Below, piece after piece: positions 1-5,482 of a stretch of DNA of 5,482 nucleotides. Made by a program: the position numbers and the translations under genes. The stretch spans positions 1 to 5,482 of the forward strand of contig JAGVPN010000447.1 of assembly GCA_020052215.1 (NCBI GenBank), written 5' to 3'. Under the pieces are notes generated by a model. That model was given only the letters and a program-made list of their open reading frames with translations. It made no database searches and had not been told where the DNA came from. Position 1 is the stretch's first letter, and each line of letters starts with the position of its first letter. This DNA comes from Syntrophobacterales bacterium (GTDB taxonomy: Bacteria; Desulfobacterota; Desulfobaccia; Desulfobaccales; 0-14-0-80-60-11).

Positions 1-624
1 GCCGGAAAGGACGTGGCCATAGAAGACCTCCAGGTCCCAGTTGCGCACCCGCACCAACCCCTGGTGGCCCAGGAGCCGCAGGCGGTATTCCAGGGCGGCC
101 GACACCTCCAACTCGGAGACGCCCGGCTTCAGAAGCGCCGGCGCCTGCTCATGGACCTGGTCCAGGATGGCCGCGGCCCGGTGCAGTTGGGCCAATTCGT
201 AAGCGCTCTTGACCATGCGCTGGGTCCGGATGATAGGCGACAGGTCGACGATGGGGTGGCCGGGAAAGAGTTGCTCCTGTATGCGCCTGACCAAGGCGGC
301 GGGAATGACATCCAGTTCCAGGGCCACGGCGTCCCGGGGTTCCAGTCCCGATTGCCCCAGGATCTTAGGGAGTTCCTTAAAATCCCGGTAAAGGACCCGG
401 GGCCAGGGGCCAGGCCCCGGGTGGTCCCGGTGGTGGGGGCGGCGCACCAACAGCGATGGCTGACCCGAAGGCGCCACCGCCAGGAACCCGTCCACCAGCG
501 TCCCGGCATAGTAGAACAGGGCGGCGGGCTGGCGGATCAGGGCCAGGCTGATGCCGGCCGGCCCCAGCGCTTGTTGCAGGGCCTCGACGCGCAAGATGAT
601 TTCGGTGGCCGGCGCCGGCTCCAT
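1..624 (-). CDS. M24-family Xaa-Pro peptidase (aminopeptidase P/prolidase-like), 3' end missing
   Basis: Translation from the ATG at 624-622 gives 208 residues with no stop before the window edge. Residues about 9-130 fit the creatinase/prolidase N-terminal domain (GISLALIRQPAALFYYAGT at 24-42). The start of the pita-bread M24 domain follows: the conserved helix entry IIRTQRMVKSAYELAQLHRA (131-150), KPGVSELEVSAALEY (166-180) and FYGHVLSG (201-208). Members of this family are cytoplasmic two-metal enzymes that remove N-terminal residues preceding proline. The metal-binding Asp, Asp, His, Glu, Glu residues should all lie beyond the edge, so activity cannot be judged. The start overlaps the lutBC stop by one base, indicating one operon. 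An odd stretch at residues 62-77 is rich in His, Pro and Gly (HHRDHPGPGPWPR) and coincides with a strong inverted repeat in the DNA. An M24 paralogue of other function is possible. Confidence 0.85.
   Translation of the reverse strand, partial: MEPAPATEIILRVEALQQALGPAGISLALIRQPAALFYYAGTLVDGFLAVAPSGQPSLLVRRPHHRDHPGPGPWPRVLYRDFKELPKILGQSGLEPRDAVALELDVIPAALVRRIQEQLFPGHPIVDLSPIIRTQRMVKSAYELAQLHRAAAILDQVHEQAPALLKPGVSELEVSAALEYRLRLLGHQGLVRVRNWDLEVFYGHVLSG
395..422. repeat. Perfect 10-base GC-rich inverted repeat inside the peptidase gene
   Basis: The arms ACCCGGGGCC (395-404) and GGCCCCGGGT (413-422) are exact reverse complements around an 8-base loop (AGGGGCCA). The repeat encodes the Pro/Gly-rich part of the peptidase N-terminal domain. 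The hairpin would be very stable in DNA or RNA. It may be a translational pause, a remnant of a small inserted palindromic element, or simply a result of Pro/Gly codons in a GC-rich gene. I see no second copy in the window. Confidence 0.6.
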
Positions 625-2588
625 CAGACCTCCTCCTGGTACAGGAAAATCTCAAGATTAATCGGCCCCTGGGCGCCCAGCACCAGCACTTTTTCGATGT
701 CCGCGGTCCGGCTGGGGCCGGTGAGCCAGCTCACCAGGCCCGGTCCCCGGCGTCGGACATATTCCAGGGCCTGGCCCAGACTCAGGCTGGAGCTAGGCCG
801 GGGCAGCAGGACGATCTGTTTTTCGGCCCGAAAGGCCAGGACGGCCCCGGGGCCCGCGCCGGAATCCACCAGGACGCTCCCGGTTTCCGGAATGGCCCCC
901 AGGCCCACGGTAACCGCGGTGCCGGCCTCAGGGGCCCAGTCGGCCTGGGCTATAAGGTGCTTGACTCCCAGCTTTTCGAGCTCGCCGGCCACTTCCCGCA
1001 GCCAGGGATGGTCTTCCAACCACAAGGGTTCTGCCTCCGCGGCCAGCCGCCGGGCCAGGTCGGCCGGGCCTTTAACCTCTGCGAGTGAACTGCCGGCTTC
1101 CCGAAGCCGTTTCGCCAGCAGTGAGGTGGGAGAGTCGAGGTCCGGGTTTTCGGTCGCTGCCACCCGCCCGGATTCACCTCTGTCAGGCCCAGGGGCGCGG
1201 GGCGCCTGGCAAGGTGGCAGAGGGGGCCTTCCCTGATCCTCGTCACCCAGGAGGGCCTCACGCCGGCGGCCCTGTTGTTGCCGATGGAAGCTTTCCGGGG
1301 ATAGGGCCGGGAGCCTGGAAAGGCCTCTGCCGTGGCGGGCCGCCAGCCCCACCAGTCCCCGGGTGGCCGGCTCCAGGCCCCGGTACCAGCGGGGCCGGCT
1401 GAGCACCGCCCCAGCCGCATAGGTCAAGCCCCGGAGCCGCCGAAAGCGCCGGCTGTGCCGGCGCAGCCCGCGGATGTTATCCGCCAGCCGGATGCCCACC
1501 GGACAGATCTCCTGGCAGGCCCCGCATTGGGTACAGAGATCGCAGATATCCCCTACCGGAGCCAGGTACGGGGCCAGCAGAATGCCGATGGCCCCGGGAT
1601 AGACCCGGCCGTACAGGTGGGCGGCGCCCACCTGAAAAATCGGACAAACGTTGAGGCAGGCCCCGCAGCGGAGGCAGTACAAGGCCTCGGCCAACTCCGG
1701 GTCCGCGGCCAGGCGCCGCCGGCCATTATCCAGGATCACCAGGTAAAAGATTTGGTTCCCCCGGGGCTGGACCTTGAGCCCCTGGATAAAGTGGACCAGG
1801 GCCGTAAGTCGTTGGCCGGTGGCGCTGGCGGGCAACAGCCGCAGCATGGCCTCCACGTCGGCCAGCCGAGGAACGATTTTTTCCAGGCCCATCAGGGCCA
1901 GGTGAATTTTGGGCAGGGTCGCGGTGAAGCGCAGGTTGCTTTCATTTTCCAGCAGGACCAGGGCGCCCTCCGGGGTTGCGAAGTTTACCCCGGTGATGCC
2001 CATCTGGGCCTCGAAGAAATGCGGCTTGATATAGGCTGTAGCCAGCCGGGCCAGGGCCTCGGGGTCCGCCGGGGACCGGAGTCCCAGGTGGGCCGCAAAT
2101 AGGTCGGCGATCTGGCGGCGATTCAGGTGGAGGGCCGGGGCGGTGAGATGCGCCGGGGGATGGCCGGCCAGCTGGACAATGAACTCCCCCAGGTCCGTCT
2201 CCATGACCTGGAGGCCCGCCGCGGTCAGGGCCGGATTGAGGCCGATTTCCTCGGCGGTCATGGACTTGGCTTTGACCACCGTCTCGACCCCGTGTTCCCG
2301 GGCCACGTCCAGGATAAGCCGGCGGGCCTGGGCGGCATCCCGGGCCCGGAGCACCCGGCCGCCCCAGGCGGTCACGGCCCGCTCCAAATCATCCAGGAGT
2401 TCATCCAGCCGGGCCACGGCCTCGGTTTTGCTGGCTCGGGCTTGAGCGCGCCAGGCTTCCCAGAGGGGATAGCCGGCAAGCAGCCGGTCCCGAGTGGCCA
2501 GGGCGCGATGTGCCGCGGGCCGGACCGCCGGGGACCGGCCTAAGGTGACGGCGGCACTGCGGGCTTCAGGGTGAGTAGTAATGTCCAA
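624..2588 (-). CDS. LutB-LutC fusion: LUD-domain iron-sulfur protein of lactate utilisation
   Basis: The 654-residue product joins two proteins that are usually separate. Residues about 60-290 form the LutB/LldF LUD domain, with family motifs VVKAKSMTAEEIGLNP (104-119), METDLGEFIVQL (129-140), GVNFATPEGALVLLENE (200-216) and LLPASATGQ (251-259). Two ferredoxin-like motifs follow: C305, C308, C311, C315 and C352, C355, C358, C362, with an extra C349. After an arginine-rich linker, residues about 485-654 match LutC/LldG, including ETGSVLVDSG (568-577) and GPSRTADIEKVLVLGAQGP (624-642). LutABC proteins together oxidise L-lactate to pyruvate in the cytoplasm, passing electrons through [4Fe-4S] clusters. 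LutA and a lactate permease are not in the window, so the substrate is unproven. The start is TTG at 2588-2586, the first possible start after an in-frame TAA; an AAGG lies only two bases before it, so the true start may differ. The linker near residues 448-480 may be out of frame (see findings). Confidence 0.9.
   Translation of the reverse strand: MDITTHPEARSAAVTLGRSPAVRPAAHRALATRDRLLAGYPLWEAWRAQARASKTEAVARLDELLDDLERAVTAWGGRVLRARDAAQARRLILDVAREHGVETVVKAKSMTAEEIGLNPALTAAGLQVMETDLGEFIVQLAGHPPAHLTAPALHLNRRQIADLFAAHLGLRSPADPEALARLATAYIKPHFFEAQMGITGVNFATPEGALVLLENESNLRFTATLPKIHLALMGLEKIVPRLADVEAMLRLLPASATGQRLTALVHFIQGLKVQPRGNQIFYLVILDNGRRRLAADPELAEALYCLRCGACLNVCPIFQVGAAHLYGRVYPGAIGILLAPYLAPVGDICDLCTQCGACQEICPVGIRLADNIRGLRRHSRRFRRLRGLTYAAGAVLSRPRWYRGLEPATRGLVGLAARHGRGLSRLPALSPESFHRQQQGRRREALLGDEDQGRPPLPPCQAPRAPGPDRGESGRVAATENPDLDSPTSLLAKRLREAGSSLAEVKGPADLARRLAAEAEPLWLEDHPWLREVAGELEKLGVKHLIAQADWAPEAGTAVTVGLGAIPETGSVLVDSGAGPGAVLAFRAEKQIVLLPRPSSSLSLGQALEYVRRRGPGLVSWLTGPSRTADIEKVLVLGAQGPINLEIFLYQEEV
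629..637 (-). promoter_or_regulatory. Ribosome-binding site of the M24 peptidase gene
   Basis: The minus strand reads AGGAGGAGG, ending four bases before the ATG at 624-622. It is a very strong Shine-Dalgarno sequence, located within the last codons of the lutBC-like gene (encoding the terminal QEEV). With the shared base in TGATG it points to translational coupling and fixes the peptidase start. Confidence 0.85.
1120..1247 (-). other. LutB-LutC linker segment that reads better in another frame
   Basis: Just before this segment the annotated frame matches the LutB end (PESFHRQQQGRR) and the first residues of a LutC start (REALL). From 1246 the alternative frame reads VTRIREGPLCHL, resembling the usual LutC opening REAFLARIREAL, while the annotated frame gives an unconserved proline- and glycine-rich stretch. 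LutC similarity returns in the annotated frame around TSLLAKRLREAG. By hand count over 28 codons, the alternative frame has the expected pattern (G+C about 71, 61 and 86% at positions 1, 2 and 3), whereas the annotated frame has 86, 71 and 61%. This suggests one indel near 1247 and a compensating one between about 1170 and 1120. Confidence 0.5.
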
Positions 2589-2611
2589 CGCCTTGGGAAG
2601 GTAGACCGGGG

Positions 2612-3340
2612 CTACTTATTCCCGGTGACGCTGTTTTCAAAGGCTGACATCCATTCCGGAAAATGTAAGTCTTCGGGGGATTCCGTGGCAATGCGGAGAA
2701 ATTCGTTGACCTGTTCCTCGAGCCAGGGATGTTTCTCCAGATCATCCAGGGTTTTTCCCATCACCTCTTTGAAGTCTGCTGGCAGGTTTTGATCGCTGGC
2801 CAGGCGGCTCTTCATGAACCCCACCATCAGCGAAAGTGAGATCAGCTTCTTTTCCACTCCCAATTGACGCAAGGCATCCTTGATATCGTCCCGCACCCGA
2901 TCGTTGGCGATATCACTGAGAAAGTGGAACGGATTGACCCCGCTGAACAGAGATTGAAAGATATAAGAATAATAATAGAATCTCTTGCCTGAACTCCAGA
3001 TCTCACGGAAAATCTCGTGCTTTTCCGGTTCCCGGACCAGATTGGCCAGGGCTTGGCGATACGGCCGTTCGATGCGGGCCAGGATCAGGCTGTACAAAAA
3101 GTAGAAGTTGACGACAAACATGCCGAAAACGCTGAGGGTAAGCATCGACGAGGGAATCAGGGATGGCCAGACAATAGGCATCCAGGCGAAATAGATGAAG
3201 ATAATCAATAGGCTGAATACCTTCAGCAAACTGATTCCTTGCTTGTCATGGCGGTGGATGACAAAATACGCCACGAGCAGAATGAAAATGATGAGTTCGG
3301 TGAAAGGGGCGCCTAGAAAGCTAATCACACTTTGGAACAT
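2612..3340 (-). CDS. Unidentified membrane protein with three N-terminal helices and a cytoplasmic tail
   Basis: I do not recognise the family of this 242-residue protein. Three hydrophobic segments are visible at about residues 12-28, 37-57 and 66-88. Charges after the first (HRHDK) and third (RIERPYR) suggest the N-terminus is outside and the C-terminus inside. Residues 90-242 form a soluble, charged, probably helical domain with an aromatic patch (FYYYSYIF, 121-128) and the segment EKHPWLEEQVNEFL near 202-215; no cysteines or catalytic motif stand out. The ATG is supported by a strong ribosome-binding site, and the gene ends in TAG, 23 bases before the lutBC-like gene, so the two are probably co-transcribed. 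G+C is about 50% by hand count over most of the gene, well below the neighbouring genes, and codons use A and T more freely. Recent acquisition is possible, though hydrophobic codons explain a little of the difference. The gene is real with high confidence; its function is unknown. Confidence 0.85.
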   Translation of the reverse strand: MFQSVISFLGAPFTELIIFILLVAYFVIHRHDKQGISLLKVFSLLIIFIYFAWMPIVWPSLIPSSMLTLSVFGMFVVNFYFLYSLILARIERPYRQALANLVREPEKHEIFREIWSSGKRFYYYSYIFQSLFSGVNPFHFLSDIANDRVRDDIKDALRQLGVEKKLISLSLMVGFMKSRLASDQNLPADFKEVMGKTLDDLEKHPWLEEQVNEFLRIATESPEDLHFPEWMSAFENSVTGNK

Positions 3341-3345
3341 GTTAT

Positions 3346-3353
3346 CTCCTCTC
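3346..3353 (-). promoter_or_regulatory. Ribosome-binding site of the membrane protein gene
   Basis: The minus strand reads GAGAGGAG, ending five bases before the ATG at 3340-3338. This strong Shine-Dalgarno sequence with good spacing fixes the start of the membrane protein gene and supports it being a real, translated gene despite its unusual composition. Confidence 0.8.
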
Positions 3354-3383
3354 GATGGCCAGTGCCGGGAAGAAAACTATTCG

Positions 3384-3408
3384 GATATATTGGCAAACAC
3401 GTTATATC
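3384..3408. repeat. Short inverted repeat overlapping the candidate -10 element
   Basis: The plus strand has GATATA at 3384-3389 and its exact reverse complement TATATC at 3403-3408, separated by 13 bases. One arm overlaps the candidate -10 box and the other falls just past the predicted start point, a layout that would suit a repressor operator. The arms are only six bases and purely of the AT-rich type, so chance is a serious alternative. Confidence 0.25.
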
Positions 3409-3430
3409 ACCCTCAAGTGTCGGCAGTTAC
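3401..3430 (-). promoter_or_regulatory. Candidate sigma-70-type promoter with extended -10
   Basis: On the minus strand, TGATATAAC at 3409-3401 gives an extended -10 element (TG, one base, then TATAAC, five of six matches to TATAAT). A weak -35 (GTAACT, three of six) lies 18 bases upstream at 3430-3425. Transcription would start near 3394, leaving a leader of about 50 bases before the membrane protein ATG. It could serve the membrane gene, lutBC and the peptidase together. A second AT-rich match, TGTGATAAAAT at 3460-3450, is a weaker alternative. AT-rich DNA in a GC-rich genome gives such matches by chance, so this remains a candidate. Confidence 0.4.
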
Positions 3431-3583
3431 TCTTTCTCTCCCGGAGTTTATTTTATCACATTTGAAGCGCCGACTCCGAGACAAATTTCCCCCGGCGACC
3501 GGACGCCAGCCCGCGCACCGGGAAAGAGCGCCTCGGGTCGGTATGGTCAGGGTCCCGGGCCTGTTTCGGGGAGCCGGCTCCTC

Positions 3584-5464
3584 TCAAGGCTGGACAAAAA
3601 CCTCGATTTTGGCGCGCCGGCGCTCCCCGTCCAGCCAGGAGGCGAAGAGGAGCTGCTGCTTCTGATTGAGGAACTGGGCTCGCATCTGGTCCCGCTCTTT
3701 TTGAAATTCCTGGGCATTCGGCTCCCGCCGAGCCTTAAAGGCCAGCAGGTAATACTGGTTCTGCCACCACAGGGGTTTCTCGGGATAGGGGTGCTGCCGG
3801 GAAAGTTGAAAAGCGGCGCCGGTCATGGACTCGGCCTGTTGCTGGCCCAGAAAACCCTGGAACCGGGTAAAAAAGCCGCTGTCCTTGACGGGCAGGCCGG
3901 CGGCGGCCGCCACCTGAGCCCAGGGTTTCCCTTGCCGGAGTTCCCCCAACAGCCGGGTGGCTTCCTGTTCCGCCTGCTTCCGGGCCAGACTTTTCTTCAA
4001 CGCCGCCTTCACCTGGTCCTTGATCTGGGCCAGAGGAGGCAGGTGCGCCGCCTGATGTTCCTCACCTTTAAGGACGGCGAACCCTTCGGGCAGCTCCACC
4101 ACCTTGCTGATCTCCTGGGGCTTGAGGCGCAGGGCGGCCTGGTTGAAGGCGGGTTGCCTCCCCAGCCCCGGGACGGTCCCTGACAGGGCGATGAGCGGGG
4201 TCTGCTGGGGGGTGACCCCCAATTTCTGCGCCACCTGGGCCAGGGCGCCCCGGGACAGCTCTTCCCGAGCCTGCTGGGCCGCGTCTCTGGCCAGTTGCCG
4301 GGCCTTTTCCCCGTGGAGACGCGACTCCACCTGCTTGGCGGCGTCGGGGAGGCGCTCCGTTTCCTTGATTTCCTCCAGCCTGATCAGGTAAATCCCCTTG
4401 CTGGTGGCGGCCAGGCCCATGGTCCCCGGTTTGAGGCCAAACGCGACCTTCTCCCATTCCGGGGGGTTCTGGCCCCGCCGGACCAAGCCCAGGTCCCCGC
4501 CCTTATCCCGGCTGGCGGCGTCCTGGGAGTGAGCCCGGGCCAGACCGGCGAAATCCTGCCCCGCTCTGGCCTTGCCCAGCAATTCCTGGGCCTTTTGGGC
4601 CGCCTGCCGACGCTCGGCGTCCGTGGCCTTGGGGGCCAGGGTGAGCAGGATCTGCTGCACCCGAATCACCCTGGGCCGGGTGTACTCCTCCTGGTGTTCC
4701 TTGAGGTAATCTTCCACGGCCGTGGGGGTGAGCTGGACCCGGTTGAGAAAATCCTTGGTCCGGAAGAACAGGTAGTTAACCCGGGCCCGGTCCGGCAGGC
4801 GAAATTCCGCTTCGTTCTCCTGGTAATAGCGGGCCACCGCCCCGTCCGGGGGGTTTTCCCGGGCCAGGAATTTTTCCGGGGACACCACCAGGTAGTTAAC
4901 CTCCACCTCCTCTTTGGCCATCCGGAAGAACTCCTGGAGTTCCGCGTCCGAGACCTTGGCAAAGGAAGTCACTTCCTCAATGACCTTGCGCAGGAGGAGT
5001 TGCCGGCGTTCCTGGGCCTCGAAACCCTGGGGGCTCAGGCGGTGCCGGGACAGCAGCCAGTCATACCGCTTTTGGTCAAACTTGCCGTCTTGCTGGAAGA
5101 AGGGGTAGCTCTCAATCTGGCGCCGCAACTCGGCATCGGTTACCTCAAGGCCCAGGCGGCGCCCGGCCTGGAGGAGCAGGACCTCTTCAACGAGCTGGCT
5201 CAGGGCCATCTCCTTGAGCCGCAGGGACTTGATCATCTCGGGCGTCACCTCGGCCCCGGTCTTCTCCTGGTATCGCTTCACCAACTCGTTGAATTGCCGC
5301 CCGAATTCGGTCATAGGGATGACGGCGCCGTTGACTTCGGCCGCATCCTGGGCCCGGGACGCTTTGTAAGAGCCCACGCCGAAAAAGATGAACACCACCA
5401 CGATGGCCCCGATGGCCAGGTAAATGAACCAGGATCGCGTAGATCTGCGTAGCCACTTTAACAT
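3584..5464 (-). CDS. ppiD: PpiD-type periplasmic folding chaperone / peptidyl-prolyl isomerase-like protein
   Basis: The 626-residue product is close to the length I recall for E. coli PpiD (about 623). In order it shows a short basic N-terminus (MLKWLRRSTR), one membrane anchor at about residues 12-31, a SurA/PpiD-type N-terminal chaperone region at about 35-185, two 40-residue repeats (V189-R228 and V229-R268), a parvulin-like domain at about 268-365 with the family signature GGDLG at 323-327, and a PpiD-like C-terminal region. An N-in anchor with the rest in the periplasm fits a role assisting exported proteins as they leave the Sec translocon. Both histidines of active parvulins are replaced (Q271 where HIL is expected, Y359 where GYH or GWH is expected), so a chaperone role without isomerase activity is likely, as reported for E. 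coli PpiD. The ATG start is placed by the anchor and by a GAGG upstream. The gene is complete and ends in TGA. Family assignment is secure; absence of catalysis is inference. Confidence 0.93.
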   Translation of the reverse strand: MLKWLRRSTRSWFIYLAIGAIVVVFIFFGVGSYKASRAQDAAEVNGAVIPMTEFGRQFNELVKRYQEKTGAEVTPEMIKSLRLKEMALSQLVEEVLLLQAGRRLGLEVTDAELRRQIESYPFFQQDGKFDQKRYDWLLSRHRLSPQGFEAQERRQLLLRKVIEEVTSFAKVSDAELQEFFRMAKEEVEVNYLVVSPEKFLARENPPDGAVARYYQENEAEFRLPDRARVNYLFFRTKDFLNRVQLTPTAVEDYLKEHQEEYTRPRVIRVQQILLTLAPKATDAERRQAAQKAQELLGKARAGQDFAGLARAHSQDAASRDKGGDLGLVRRGQNPPEWEKVAFGLKPGTMGLAATSKGIYLIRLEEIKETERLPDAAKQVESRLHGEKARQLARDAAQQAREELSRGALAQVAQKLGVTPQQTPLIALSGTVPGLGRQPAFNQAALRLKPQEISKVVELPEGFAVLKGEEHQAAHLPPLAQIKDQVKAALKKSLARKQAEQEATRLLGELRQGKPWAQVAAAAGLPVKDSGFFTRFQGFLGQQQAESMTGAAFQLSRQHPYPEKPLWWQNQYYLLAFKARREPNAQEFQKERDQMRAQFLNQKQQLLFASWLDGERRRAKIEVFVQP

Positions 5465-5475
5465 GAGTTCGGGTT

Positions 5476-5480
5476 ACCTC
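5476..5480 (-). promoter_or_regulatory. Ribosome-binding site of ppiD
   Basis: The minus strand reads GAGGT here, 11 bases before the ATG at 5464-5462. The core is acceptable but the spacing is somewhat long. No other ATG, GTG or TTG nearby would keep the whole membrane anchor, so this start is preferred. Only 18 bases upstream of the gene are visible, so its promoter cannot be judged. Confidence 0.5.
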
Positions 5481-5482
5481 GA

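Larger units (their letters stand above)
3341..3583. other. Intergenic region between ppiD and the membrane protein gene
   Basis: This 243-base gap is the only real non-coding stretch in the window. The half next to ppiD (about 3583-3485) is GC-rich with short palindromes such as GGAGCCGGCTCC (3570-3581), but none is followed by a T-run on the minus strand, so I see no standard intrinsic terminator. The half next to the membrane gene (about 3480-3341) is AT-rich and contains a promoter candidate, a short inverted repeat and a good ribosome-binding site. No convincing small gene or structured RNA was recognised. Confidence 0.7.

Noticed and set aside
13..1236. Long plus-strand open frame opposite the peptidase and the end of lutBC
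   Set aside because: It lies opposite two recognisable minus-strand genes, shows no known domain, and is rich in Arg, Pro and Gly as expected of the complement of GC-rich coding DNA.
950..1420. Separate minus-strand gene of 156 codons within lutBC
   Set aside because: Most of it is out of frame with the conserved LutB and LutC motifs. Only a short part resembles a LutC start, which is better explained by local frameshifts than by a separate gene.
3450..3478. Second promoter candidate with TGTGATAAAAT on the minus strand
   Set aside because: The expected -35 position reads CGGAGT, which does not resemble TTGACA; the site at 3401-3430 is better.
3492..3509. Hairpin in the gap after ppiD (CTGGCG, 6-base loop, CGCCGG on the minus strand)
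   Set aside because: It contains a G:U pair and is followed by GGGAAATTTG rather than a T-run, so it does not qualify as an intrinsic terminator.
3570..3581. Palindrome GGAGCCGGCTCC just after the ppiD stop codon
   Set aside because: It folds only into a short stem and is followed by GAAAC rather than T residues; it might stabilise the transcript but is not a supported terminator.
3332..4183. Plus-strand open frame across the intergenic gap and the end of ppiD
   Set aside because: Most of it is the complement of ppiD, and the part in the gap has no ribosome-binding site or family resemblance.
4295..5452. Long plus-strand open frame opposite ppiD
   Set aside because: It mirrors the ppiD codons and has no recognisable domain; ppiD has full family similarity on the other strand.

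Overview
The window carries four genes, all on the minus strand, so it reads from right to left: a PpiD-type periplasmic folding factor (5464-3584), a small unidentified membrane protein (3340-2612), a fused LutB-LutC lactate-utilisation protein (2588-624), and the first 208 codons of an M24-family Xaa-Pro peptidase that runs off the left edge (624-1). Most of the sequence is GC-rich, with strong G/C preference at third codon positions. The long plus-strand open frames opposite these genes are by-products of that composition. The organism is probably a Gram-negative bacterium, because it has an inner-membrane-anchored PpiD. A guess of an anaerobic, Desulfobacterota-like lineage rests on the LutB-LutC fusion and general style; no taxonomic marker is present.

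Layout. ppiD starts 18 bases from the right edge. It is followed by a 243-base gap (3583-3341) that turns AT-rich in its second half and holds a plausible promoter for the next genes. The membrane protein gene is near 50% G+C, clearly lower than its neighbours. It is followed after only 23 bases by the lutBC-like gene. The lutBC stop and the peptidase start share one base (TGATG), and the peptidase ribosome-binding site lies inside the last lutBC codons. The last three genes therefore look like one transcription unit, perhaps started from the promoter in the gap.

Function. PpiD helps newly exported proteins fold at the periplasmic face of the inner membrane. The LutBC-like protein has an N-terminal LUD domain, two cysteine-rich iron-sulfur motifs and a C-terminal LUD domain. 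It is probably part of an L-lactate (or other 2-hydroxyacid) oxidising complex, but the usual third partner, LutA, is not in the window. The M24 peptidase would release N-terminal residues from X-Pro peptides; its metal-binding residues lie beyond the edge. There is no obvious functional link between lactate oxidation, the membrane protein and the peptidase.

The most useful oddities are a stretch inside the LutB-LutC linker that reads better in another frame, which suggests two compensating indels; the low-GC membrane gene of unknown family; and the lack of both parvulin-type histidines in PpiD. I found no CRISPR array, RNA gene, insertion sequence or clear defence system.
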